Source: Cephalopachus bancanus
Lineage: Eukaryota; Chordata; Mammalia; Primates; Tarsiidae
Reading direction: 5' to 3'
Length of the DNA stretch: 64,000 bases
NCBI GenBank assembly: GCA_027257055.1
Contig: JAPVLO010000987.1
Span: 1 to 64,000 of the forward strand
The notes under the pieces were generated by a model. It worked only from the letters and a program-made list of their open reading frames with translations. It did not search any database and was not told the DNA's origin. Each line of letters opens with the position of its first letter. Positions within the stretch are counted from its first letter, which is position 1. Both the position numbers and the translations under genes were made by a program. Shown piece after piece: positions 44,557 to 55,302 of the stretch.

Positions 44557-45541
44557 GAAAATGGAAACATCACAAGTTAACAGCCTAACAAATCACCTAA
44601 GGGAGCTGGGAAGAAAAAAACACCAAAACCCTAACTTTAGCAGATAATCCAGATCACCAAATTAAAAGGCCAAATACAGGATTTAGAAGACAAAAGTATA
44701 ATAGAAAAAAATATATAAAAAGCCCCAAAGTGGTTTCATTGAATGAATAAACAAAACTGATGGACCCCCTAGACAGACTGCCCAACAAAAAATAGAAAAA
44801 GTCCGTATAAACACGATCAGACATGCAAAAGATCAAATCATAACTGACTCTGAAGAAATACAAAAGATTATCAGTGATTACTATGCACAACTGTATGGAA
44901 ACAAACTTGATAACCTAAATAAAATGGAGGACTTTCTGACATCATACAACCTCCAACAGTTGAAACAAGAAGACACTGAAACACTAAATAGACCAATAAC
45001 AACCCAGGAAATTGACTCTGATGTAAAAAAAAAAAAAAACCTACATACAAAAAAAAAGGGGAAAAAAATTGAACCAGTTTTCCAGCAGAATTCTACAAAA
45101 ATTACAATGAGGAACTGATAACAATCCTACTGAAGGTATTTCAGGCAATTAAGAAAGATATAATTCTCCCCAATCATTTTGCAAAGCTAACATCACACTA
45201 ATACCCAAACTGGGTAGAAATCCAAGAAAAACACAGAACTACAGGTCTATATCCCTAATGAACATAGATGCAAAAGTTCTCAACAAGATTCTAGCAAATC
45301 AGATCCAGCAACATATCTCAAAAATCATCCACCATGACCAAGTAGGCTTCGTCCCCAGGATGCAGGACTGGTTCAACATTCGCAAGACAATAAATGTAAT
45401 TAAATAGATCAACAGATACAAAAACAAGAACCACAAAATTATATCATTGGAAGCAGAAAAACCTTTTGATAAAATCCAGCATCGCTTCTTGATAAAAACC
45501 CTCAACCACTTAGATATAGAAGGAACATAACTCACAATAGC

Positions 45542-45866
45542 AAGCGCAATTCTTTTTTTTTTTTTTTTTTTTTTTTGAGTTGGAGTTTCACTCTGTCGCC
45601 CAGACTGGAGTGCAGTGGCATGCTCCCAGCCACCGCAGCCTCGACCTGCTGGGCTCTGACCATCCTTCTGCCTCCGCCTTCCAAGTAGCTGGAACTACCG
45701 GTGCACTACAACGCCCGGCTAATTTTTGATTTATTGTAGAGATGAGGTCTCATCAAGTTGCCCAGGCAGGTCTCGAACCCACGGGCTCAGGCAATCCACT
45801 CACCTCAGCCTCCCAAGGAATGTGATTACAGGCTGAGCCACTGAGCCCGGCTAATAAGCACAATTC
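45542..45866 (-). mobile_element. Young-type Alu in L1-D ORF2, minus strand
   Basis: Antisense dimer from poly(T) at about 45553 to GAGCCCGGCT at about 45852. Flanked by AAGCGCAATTC (45542-45552) and AAGCACAATTC (45856-45866). The hairpin region reads GTGGCATGCTCCCAGCCAC, altered from the consensus, so it is older than the copies at 37968 and 53328. Confidence 0.92.
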
Positions 45867-47775
45867 ATAATAAACTCATAGCCAGCATATTGCTAAATGG
45901 ACAGAAACTGGAAACATTTCCCCTGAATACCAGAACAAGACAAGGTTGCCCCTGTCACCCCTCTTGCTCAACATTGTGTTGGAAGTCCTAGCTAGAGCAT
46001 TTAGACAAGAGAAGGAAATCAGGGTTGTCAAATAGGAAAAAGAGGAAGTCAAGTTATCCATCTTTGCTGATGATATGATCCTATACTTTGAAAACACAAT
46101 AGAATCTGTCATAAACCTGTTTTCACTGATAAAGGATTTTGTCAAAGTCTTGGGGTACAAAATTATAGTGGAAAAGGCAGTCTATTTTTTATACACCATC
46201 AACAAACAGGCAGAGAATCAAATAAAAAGCCCAAACCCATTCACAATAGCCATTAAAGAAAAAGAATTACCTCAGCATCTTCCTAACCAGAGGAGTGAAA
46301 GCCCTTTACAATGAAAACTACAAAACGTTGCTCAAAGCATTCCAAGAAGACAAACAAATGGAAAAATACACGGTGCTCATGGATAGGAAGAATCAACATG
46401 CAAAGATGTGCATCTTACCAAAGGCAATCTACAGATTCCATGCAATACCCATTAAATTACCAACATCATTCTTCTCAGACCTGGAAATGACAATACAGAA
46501 ATTCATATGAAAACATAAATGAGCACAGATAGCCAAAACAATCCTCAGCAAAAGAAACAAAGCAGGAGGTATCACTCTTGTAGACTTCAAATATTACTAT
46601 AAGGCTACGATAATCAAAACAGCCTGGTATTGGAAGAAGAATAGGCATATGGAGCAATGGAACAGAATAGAGATTCTGAAAGCAAAACCTCAATTTCTCA
46701 ACCAACTGATCTTTGACAAAGCCTCCAACAACAACCGCTGGGAAGAGGAGAACCTATCCAGCAAGTGGCACTGGGAAAACTGACTGATCACATGCAGAAG
46801 ATTGAAACAGAACCCCTACCTATCACCATGCAGAAAAATTGACTCCTAGTGGATCAAAGAAGTATCATAAAACCTCAAACTATAAGAACCTTAGAAAATG
46901 CAGGAGGTAATCTTATGGAAATTGAAACTTGCAACCAATTCCTGATCAAAACCCAAGAGCCCATGTCATAAAAGATAGAAAAGTGACACCTCATAAAACT
47001 GAAAAGCTTCTGTAAAGTAAACGAAACCATTAAGAGAGAGGGGAGGCAGCACACAGATGGGACAAATATTTGTCAACTTTATTTCTGACAAAGGCCTAAT
47101 AACATCTGGGATCTATAAGAAACTCAAATGTACCAAAAGGATTAAAACAAACAGCCCCATTAAAAAGTGGGCAAAAGACGTGAATAGACACTTCTCAAAA
47201 GAAGAAATACAGGCAACCAACAGATACTTGGAAAAAGTGCTCAGTTTCCTTAATCATCAGAGAAATGCAAATCAAAATCACCTTGAGACACCATCTAACC
47301 CCAGTAAGAATGGTCATCATTAATAAAACAAAACACAGATGCTGGTAAGGATGTGGAGAAAAAGGAATGCTTTTTCAGTGTTGATGGGAATGCAAACTAG
47401 TGCAACTTCTTTGAAAAACAATGTGGTGATTTCTGAAAGAACTAGAAATTGATCTTCATATGACCCAGCAATCCCCTTATGGGGAGTATACCCAGAGGAA
47501 CTCAAATCATTCCACAAGAAGAATTCCTGCATAAGCATGTTTATTGCAGCACTATTCACAATAGCAAAAACATGCAACCAACCTTGCTGCCCATTATATT
47601 GTACTGGATAAAAAAGAGTGTGGTCCATAAACACAATGGAATATTATGCAGCCATAAAGGCAAACAAATGGACTTTGCAGCAACTTACTTGGATTTAGAA
47701 TCTATCATACTGAGTGATCTATCACAGAATCAAAGAACAGAGTACCACATGTTCTCATTCATAAGCAGACTCTGA

Positions 47776-47985
47776 ACAAGTACTATAACACTAAAAGAAA
47801 GGGATTGGCAATAGTGGGATACTGCCAGGGTGGGTTTGAGAAGGGAACACAACATCAATAATGGTACCTGATCTCAAATCTGACAATGTGGGGACCAAAG
47901 AGAAGCCCAAATTTTACCCATATGATGACCACTTGTATACTTAATCCTGAACTATTTACCACATCTTTGAAATAAAAAAAGAAAA
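47776..47985 (+). other. L1-D 3'UTR, second type
   Basis: One copy of GGGATTGGCAATAGTGGGAT, then GGTACCTGATCTCA, TGTGGGGACCAAAGAGAAGC, ATGATGACCACTTGTATAC and an AATAAA tail. Shares the block GATCTCA...GGGACCAAAG...GGTGACCACTT with L1-E (57890-57970), but L1-A and the insertion at 44337 lack this block. Confidence 0.78.
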
Positions 47986-47989
47986 TTAA

Positions 47990-49265
47990 TAAACTGTATT
48001 TTAATAAGTCAATATATTGTTAAAATGCAAGATATAAAAAAGATAATTGGATGTTTTTTATTATATTTCCTTTTAAACTTGTGCTTCAAAATTGTTGAAA
48101 ATCTGGAAGTAAAAGAAAATATGTTTCAAGCAACAAGCTAGTGTTTGTTATTCACTAGGCACAATGAACATTTCGGCAATTTTCTCCCAATATTATTTTG
48201 GAGTTATTTTTATACTTGAGATTATGCTTAACATATCATATGTGGCCTGTTCATATTCACTAAATTATATTCATGGTACCATATAATACCATAAATTATC
48301 TTATGCACACATTACATTTCTAGGTCAGTAACCCAACAGAATGGAATTTTAATAAGAATATTAAATTGCATGAATATAATATGGTATGCTTAATAATTTT
48401 CCTGATTTCAGACTTCTAATTTTCTTACCATTTTAGCAGCCTAAATGAGGCAGAACATACATTGCAATCTATAAAAACACATTTGCCTTTCAGAGTCTTT
48501 TCTTAAACTAGTACTTCAAATGGATTTACAAGGTTGAAGAACAAAGTTTTTAGATTTCAGAGCATGAGTTTTATCAAAATATGTTCAAAGAGTTTTATCA
48601 GTTTTTATATCTATATTAGACATAGTGTTAGAGTGCAGGTATTGATAACATTACTTAATGCTTACCATTCTCAGATCCATTGTGTGTGTTCTGATCTAGG
48701 CCCTATATTTACCAGCCTGAGACTATGAAGAAGTGACTCTCCATTTCTTCTTCAGCACATAGGCTTGTGATTAAGATGACTCCATTAAGCGATTGTAAAG
48801 TTAAAAAAATGATTTAGTTGTATTTGCACACTATGCAGAATATAGTGGACAACCAATATTTATTGAGCCTACTAGTCACCTTGTCATTAAAAAATGAACG
48901 AAAAATCAGCAGTCTACCATGTAAAAATCACATGCCAATTGTGACATAGAACACTATAATTGTAGTTAGGCAAAATCATGACATAACTTTTACTTTGGTA
49001 CTTTATGAATAGTCCCATAAGAACTTAAACACTATTTATTATTTGTTGCTATTTCTAATATCATCCAGACATTGATCTTAGTGCTATTTTTCTTCGAGGC
49101 CAATAAAATACTTTAAATGATAATTTAAGAGTGATAATCCTATGCAATTACTCTTTTGTAAAAAGGACTGCTTAAGACAATTAAAAAAACCCTAAAATCC
49201 CAAAGAAATTATTCTGTAACAGTAATAGCATAAGCACGTAGATATTTGTTGATGGTCTTACCATC
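47990..49265. other. AT-rich stretch without recognised gene
   Basis: No gene, young repeat or structured element recognised. Confidence 0.55.
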
Positions 49266-49269
49266 ATTA

Positions 49270-50930
49270 ATTACTTATATTTGTGCTTGAATTTCATATA
49301 AATGGAAGCTTACACTATGTACATTTTAGTTTACTCCAACATGATGTTTTTGAAATTCTCCCATGTTTTTGCATGTATCAATTGTAAATTATTTTATTAT
49401 TGACGAATGAATGAATATACCAAGTATACAAGTACTTTTAGCCATTTTCTTATTGATGGTTATCTGAATAATTTTCAGTTTGGAGTCATTATGAATGTCA
49501 TGAACATTTACATACATGTTTTTTGAGTGGAAAAATATTTACATTTCTCTTGATAAATATTCAAGAGTGAAATTGCACTTGAATGGGAATTTAAAATATT
49601 TACTTTTAATAAATTTACACAAAAGATTTTAAATGTGGTTGTACCATTAACTCCCATGAGGAATGAATGAAATTTCCAGTTTTTCCATACAGTTGTTTAA
49701 ATTTCATATTGGTATTTGATTTTTACCATTGCAGATTCTATGAAGCTTTATTTTCTTTTAAGCTAATTTGCATTTCCCAAATAACAAATTATTTTAAATC
49801 CTTTTGATTCCTCTTTTGTCATCTTTTGTAAAATTTATTCAAGTGTTTTACACATCTGTATTGCATTATTTGCCTTTCTGTTATTAACTTATTGGAGTCT
49901 CATGTCTGTGATACAAGTGCTTTGTCAGATAAATAAAGATAATATGAACAATTAATATTATTTCTAAGTGTACAGCTTGTCTTTTGATTTTCTTATCTGT
50001 ATACATAAGCAAAAAATTAAATTAATGAAGTCCACTTGCCTATTTTTCTTTAATATTATTGTTTTTGTATCTTGCAATGAAAATTTACATTTACAAAAAT
50101 GTCAAATATATTTTTAATATATTGCCTATTAATTTGTGATTAGATTTTATTTTTAGGTTAGAAATTTTCCAATTAATTTTATATATGGTATAAGATAAAG
50201 ATCAAATTTCAGTTTATTTTACATTGACAAAAATTTCAGTGAAAAACAGCTTATAACCATAGTACCAAATTATCAAAGGAATTGGTTATAAACCTACTTA
50301 ATTAATAAAAATATCAATTATGCAAAATAAACAATGTTTATTTTAAACCTATCTAATGAATTAATGACAGTATATTTCAGTGACTATATCTCATTTTGAA
50401 GGCCAAAGAGCAGTAGACAGATACCAGCAATCTGCCTTTAAGACTAAGATAACTTACTCCCAAATCTCTAGTTAAAAAATTGTGCTTCTAAGATTGTTGT
50501 TAACCCATCCCACTACCGTGACTAACACCCTTCAAACATAAACACTACTCAAAAACCCTTTAAAAGATTAGCAGTTGTTTTTGTCAATGAGAATACACCT
50601 AGATCTTATCAACTTTTCTCAGTTAAATAAGCAATACGATTATCTTTTTGATTTAAGATATTGAGTTCAGTTTCCTTATGTCAAAACACAGATATCTAAT
50701 TAGTTCTGCATGCATTTGGTTTTTAAAGTTTACATTTCCTTTTAAATTATGCTGGTAACTTTTTGGAAAATCACTTGACCTTTTATGTGGTGGGGGAAGG
50801 ATCTACATTTAGACTATTTTATTTAATTGACTTATTTATCTATGCTTGCACCAATACCATATAATTTTGATTACTGCATAATTGTACAAGGTAGGACACA
50901 GCCTCCAGAAATATCCAAATTTCAAAGTTT
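49270..50930 (-). mobile_element. Ancient LINE-1 (L1M-like), antisense
   Basis: Minus-strand L1 tail and ORF2 part. Plus-strand landmarks in the expected order are TTTGAAATTCTCCCATGTTT (49350), TTGATGGTTATCTGAATAA (49453), GCTAATTTGCATTTCCCAAA (49761), TCAAGTGTTTTACACATCTG (49838), CAGCTTGTCTTTTGATTTTC (49973), TTAATGAAGTCCACTTGCC (50022), AATACCATATAATTTTGATT (50853). A gap at about 50240-50740 is not L1-like by eye. Very diverged. Confidence 0.7.
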
Positions 50931-51189
50931 TTTTTTTAACTATAGTCATCACAATGCTAAATAGATCTCTTAAACTTATTTCTCTCATATAACTCAATTT
51001 TGTGTTCTTTGGCTACAATCTCCCCACTCCCTCCAGCAAACCCATCTCTGGTTAACCTCCATTTTACTCTCTACTTCTAAGAGATTTCTAATATATGTAT
51101 ATATACATATCAAAACATTAGGTTGTATACAATAACTATATGCGATTTTGTTACTGTCAATTAAAAATGAATGAATAAATAAATCAATG

Positions 51190-52300
51190 TTTCACTGTTT
51201 TGTTTTGGTCCTAGGCTAGGTTCTTTGTGTTTATACAAATTTCCAAATACACTTAAAATTGTATTTAAAATTCATATTGTTTTAAACATATAGATTAATT
51301 TAGGTAGAATTGATACCTAAAACACAAGATTTTTAATTCTTTATTTGATATATCTTCTTACTTATTTAAATATTTCTATTTTTAAAAAATATTTTTATAA
51401 GAGATGGGAAATGTGCATCTTTTGCTAAGTTTATGTGCATGATTTTAGATACTATGAAAATTCTAGAAAATGTTTTGTCAAAGATTTGAATAGATGGCTG
51501 ATTAAAATTTTACCTCATTTTTAAAATAATGGTTTAAAGTTATAGGTTTCTCTCCAAGAATATCTGAACCACATTATAGGTTATCACATAGTTTCATGAG
51601 TGGCTGATGACCTTGAATTAGCACAGGCTTATTTACTGCTTTGTTAGTGTGAGACTTGCTAAAGCCCTGAGGCATTTATGAAAGCTTCTTCAACTTGTTA
51701 GTATTAAAACAATTCTGTTTCCCCTGTGGTGGGCAGCTAGCAAAACCTCTGCTCAGTTCCTTCCAACTTCCAGGTGTTGTTTTTCACCTGGCTCCTTGAA
51801 TTCAACCCTGCACATGCACAATTCAGATTTCAGTCATTGTTTTCTTACTAGAGGTAATCTTTTTTACTGCTTTCTTTTTTTTCTCCTATGGCTAGTTCCC
51901 ATTGTCTTTGACTTCTTGCAGTACTTTTTTTCTTTTCCTGTGTCAACGAGGGAAGTTTTATTTCATAAATTAATACCTTTTTATTTTATGCACAATGTAA
52001 GATTGGGGTCATATTCCATTTTCCCCCTTCATCTATGCTATTTTTGACATATAGCTCCATTCAACATCTAAATCCAATGTGCCTAGCTGTGTTTTTCTTT
52101 AAATAACTGCTAATTGCAACATCTGAACATCTTGTGGGTGTGTTTACTTCTATTTTTTTCTCTAGATTATGGGTCACATTTTTCCTGCCTTACTAAATGT
52201 CTTATAATAAATTATGACTTACACTAGCCATTTTCATTATTGTGTTGTGCACCTTCTGGTTTAGTTTATGTTCTTTTGCAAAATGATAGATTTTATTCAG
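51190..52300 (-). mobile_element. Ancient LINE-1 continuation, antisense
   Basis: Continues the order of the previous fragment toward the L1 5' end. Landmarks are AAACATATAGATTAATTTAGG (51285) and TAGGTAGAATTGATACCTAA (51301), then TGCTAATTGCAACATCTG (52109) and ATTATGGGTCACATTTTTCC (52165), which belong to the ORF1/5' part of old L1s. The middle, 51540-52030, is uncertain. Confidence 0.55.
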
Positions 52301-53145
52301 GTAAAGGGATAAGGTATCAACAGATGACTTGATCTTGTATGGGCTGACAGAAGTTTATTACAGGTTGTCTTGTGTCCTATAACCTATACTTTGGTCTCAG
52401 GACATGGTGTTTTTCTGCTAACGTGTGACCACTCTAGGGTATTTATGAAAAGCCTAAATTGTTTACCATATTCTCAATTGACAGTACTTGACTATCTCCA
52501 CAAGAGCAAATAGCTGTTGAAATCTCAACTCAGGTATTTGTGATCATAAACTACTGCTTTCTCAGAAGATCTTGTGGTCTTACCCCACATATGCCCATAT
52601 TCTGACTCAATAACAGACTGGATAAAATGTCGAGATTTGGGAGCTCATTTCCTATATTTTCTCCTTACCCTCAATTTCCAGTTATTCTGTAGTCCCAAAT
52701 ACTGATCTGTTACATCTAAACATAATAATTCTATTAACTTCTGTTCAGCAATATGCGCTGCATGTTAAGCAGGCAAGAAAGTGTCTTTATGGAAAAGTCA
52801 GTTAAACCTAGATATCACCCAGAGGGTGTCCCTTTTCTCTAGGGTTGTATATCCTTCAGTTTTAGTCTGATTTAATCACCCTGAAGAATCTTTTAAAAGT
52901 TGTTAATTGTCATTGGCAAGAACATTAAGCTAATAAAAGTTATGCAGTAATTAATAAAAGGAGGAAGACACTGATAAATATATATTTAATTTTACATATT
53001 ACATTTTGCATTCCAGAAAATTTCCAACACTACATGCTCACCAGTGATATTCTTCCTATATTTCTAAGAACAAAACATGTTATATGACTTCTTAAATTTT
53101 TATAGCCATATGAAAACCACAGTTATATGTGTTTATGAATTTATT
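52301..53145. other. Stretch without recognised gene
   Basis: No assignable repeat or gene. Could be the decayed 5' part of the preceding ancient L1. Confidence 0.45.
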
Positions 53146-53149
53146 TGTT

Positions 53150-53300
53150 TTTTTGTTTTGTTTTGTTTTAGTAGAAATCTCACTCTGTTGCCCAGGTTGG
53201 AGTGTAGTGACATGCTCCTGACCACCATAGCCTTGACCTGCTGGGCTTAGGCTACCCTTCTGCCTCAGCCATCCAAGTAGCTAGAATCAGGCATATTTCT
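53150..53300 (-). mobile_element. Old Alu right-arm fragment, minus strand
   Basis: TCTCACTCTGTTGCCCAGGT, then ACCACCATAGCCTTGACCTG, CTTCTGCCTCAGCCATCCAA and AGCTAGAATCAGGCAT: a half Alu in antisense with a (TTTTG)n tail. More diverged than the adjacent full copy. Confidence 0.8.
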
Positions 53301-53323
53301 TTACCTACTAACCTACTTGAATC

Positions 53324-53612
53324 TCTCTTTTTTTTTTTTTTTTTTTTGAGTTAGAGTCTCACTCTGTCGCCCAGACTGGAGTGCAGTGGCCGCTCCCGGC
53401 CACCGCAGCCTCGACCTGCTGGGCTCCGGCGATCCTTCCGCCTCAGCCTTCCGAGTAGCCGGAATTACAGGCATGCGCTACCACGCCCGGCTGATTTTTT
53501 GATTTATTGTAGAGATGAGGTCTCGCTGCCCAGGCGGGTCTCGAACCCGCGGGCTCAGGCAATCCACTCACCTCAGCCTCCCAAAGGCGCGGGATTACAG
53601 GCCTCTTTTAGT
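53324..53612 (-). mobile_element. Very young Alu, minus strand, lacking its first 18 bases
   Basis: Antisense dimer from poly(T) at about 53328 to GGGATTACAGGC at 53601. The left-arm start (GCCGGGCTCGGTGGCTCA) is missing, so it is slightly 5'-truncated. TCTTTT words flank it. It has the perfect hairpins GTGGCCGCTCCCGGCCAC and GCGGGTCTCGAACCCGC in antisense and is close to the subfamily consensus inferred from the other copies, so it is one of the youngest. Confidence 0.93.
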
Positions 53613-53719
53613 ATGATTGTCTGCCATTTTGATTTGCTTTTCTACTTTAAAAAAATTCATATCATTTTTTCATTTTCTACTGAACTATTGCTTTTTTCTT
53701 GTCACTTTGTGAGAGCTCT

Positions 53720-54080
53720 TTTAACAAGTACAGCAGAACCTCAGATAATACTGGTTTACTCAACTTTGTTTGTTATAATGATGACGAGAAAAAAGTCAAT
53801 GTCCAGCTGGGACTACTGACTGTGGAGTTTGTGTGTTCTCCCCATGTCTACATGGACTTCCTCTGGGTACTCAGATTTCCTCTCACATCCCAAAGATGTA
53901 CATGTTTGGTTAATGGCCTGTCTACGCTGTCCCAGTTTTATGAGTGTGTGCATGTGTGAGTGCACCTAACAGGGGATGGCATCCTATCCAGGGCTGGCTC
54001 TGACCCTGGACCCTAAGCTGCAGAGGTAGATTTCAGTCAACCAATTCCCTGAACTGGAATATCAGGATGAAAAATAAATG
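53720..54080 (+). mobile_element. Ancient interspersed repeat, family undetermined
   Basis: Contains TCTCCCCATGTCTACATGGA, CTTCCTCTGGGTACTCAG, ACATCCCAAAGATGTACATG, TGGCATCCTATCCAGGGCTG, CCCTGAACTGGAATATCAGG and a tail of ATGAATGAATAAA units. This combination recurs across vertebrate genomes as an old transposon 3' end (RTE-like or a related SINE tail). I cannot name it with certainty. It is the most vertebrate-conserved-looking stretch of this part. Confidence 0.5.
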
Positions 54081-54384
54081 AATGAATAAAAATTATTGTC
54101 AAATAAAATTAGCACAGTATTTGAAGTATATACAAATGCAAAACAATAAACAATGTGGTAGCTTATTCTTAACTACATGAAGGCAGAATATGGATTTACA
54201 ATTCTTACTTCACAAATATTTATTTCTTGATTTAACCCACCACCACGCTGTCATTAATCACTGATTCACCAAAAGTTGTATAAATAATTATCTTTCTTGT
54301 TTTTATTAATTTTTCTTAAATGCATGCTTAGTTAACATTTTTTCAGTGTTTAATATTATAAATATTTTGGGTTTGTATGTAGAA

Positions 54385-54545
54385 GATTGCTGGTGTTTTT
54401 GTGACCATCAATATGCAGCAGAATCTAAACTCTTATTTATATCAATAACTTTATGGTAAAATGGGTTTGTTGTATGTCATTCTTGTTAAAGTCACAGTTT
54501 CCAAAATCCTATCAATGACATTAAGTGAGGACTTACTGTATGAAA
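54385..54545 (-). mobile_element. Ancient repeat fragment (probable DNA transposon), antisense
   Basis: Read on the minus strand from about 54540: TACAGTAAGTCCTCACTTAA, ATCCTGTGACTTTAACAAGAA-like, ACATACAACAAACCCATTTT, TTGATATAAATAAGAGTTTA, GGTCACAAAAACACCAGC. This follows a known mammalian interspersed repeat beginning with a CAGTAAGTCCTCACTTAA word. The family is not certain. Confidence 0.45.
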
Positions 54546-54684
54546 TTATATTTTTTACCATTAAAATTTGTTGCACAATGTGTTTTGTTTTACATTCAGA
54601 ACTATGTACAAACAAAAGTGGTTTAATTAATATCATCAAAAAGAGCATAGAGTAAGGCCATTTGACAAAGAAAATATACACATA

Positions 54685-54950
54685 AATAAATAGCTAATAA
54701 TTCCATGGTGCTTAAACTGCATTAGGCACTGTGCTAAAATTATTAATTATATTTATACAATTAATCTTCCTAACAGCCTGTGAAGAAAGTATTATTCTCA
54801 TTCTCTTATTAACAAAATTAAAACAAGGCCCTCTATTTACTAGTATCTTTGCCAAGGATAACTATTGGTAAGTGAGAAAGTCACATTTTAAATTGGGGCA
54901 ATCTGGCTTCATGTCCTGTATTTTCGGGTGCTATAGCATATTGCTTCGTG
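54685..54950 (+). mobile_element. MIR SINE
   Basis: Full MIR order: AATAGCTAATAATTCCATGG, TTAGGCACTGTGCTAAAATT, TTAATCTTCCTAACAGCCTG, GTATTATTCTCATTCTC, AAGGATAACTATTGGTAAGT, GGGCAATCTGGCTTCATGTC, TGCTATAGCATATTGCTTC. An ancient tRNA-derived SINE, diverged but continuous. Sense strand plus. Confidence 0.85.
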
Positions 54951-55302
54951 CATACATCTAATAGAAGTACTTTATTGAGAAACTTTCGTTGTCTATTCTT
55001 TAAAACAGACTACTTTTAATTTTGAAATAAATAATTAACTTAATTTTAAACAAAAATATCTACTATACTTATTAGTAGTAGTATATTAAAATATGGGAGC
55101 ATGTTAGTTAACTGACTTTTGAAAAAGTATAATTCATAAGTGGAATTCCAAATGTTGACCTGAGTAATTTTCTGGAATTAGTCAATTTATGATTTGCTTT
55201 TTTTCTCTGGAAAAAATATTACCCATGGTTTAATTTAAATGATTTTTAAGAATTTTTAAAGATTTATTCATCTGATGTTTGCCCTTTGAAAATACATAGA
55301 AC
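54951..55302. other. AT-rich stretch without recognised gene
   Basis: Nothing recognised between the MIR and the start of L1-E. Confidence 0.55.

Larger units (their letters stand above)
42270..47775 (+). pseudogene. L1-D ORF2 remnant, split by three insertions
   Basis: Endonuclease start near 42278 (SLNVNVLNAPMKRHRMAS). The solo LTR interrupts the middle of the endonuclease at 42881, and the frame resumes at 44050 with KFHKIKILPCSLSDHSGMKI, which contains the SDHS block of the active site. A truncated L1 tail at 44337 and an Alu at 45553 follow. The reverse transcriptase keeps [10 protein letters not shown] near 46070. The C-terminal part ends HMFSFISRL and TGA at 47773. Multiple stops. The catalytic motifs seen are intact in sequence, but the gene is dead. 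Confidence 0.9.
38478..47985 (+). mobile_element. LINE-1 copy L1-D, near full length, heavily nested
   Basis: Starts with GAGGAAGATGGTGGCAAAAC (an L1-type transcript start). It proceeds through a 2.7-kb 5'UTR, ORF1, ORF2 (stop at 47773-47775), the 3'UTR and an AATAAAAAAAG tail at about 47969. After removal of five nested insertions (Alus at about 39460, 40206 and 45553; solo LTR at 42881; L1 tail at 44337), the order is complete. Both ORFs contain stops and frameshifts, so it is inactive. It is the best reference in this window for the L1 lineage of the host. Clear target duplications were not seen. Confidence 0.92.
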
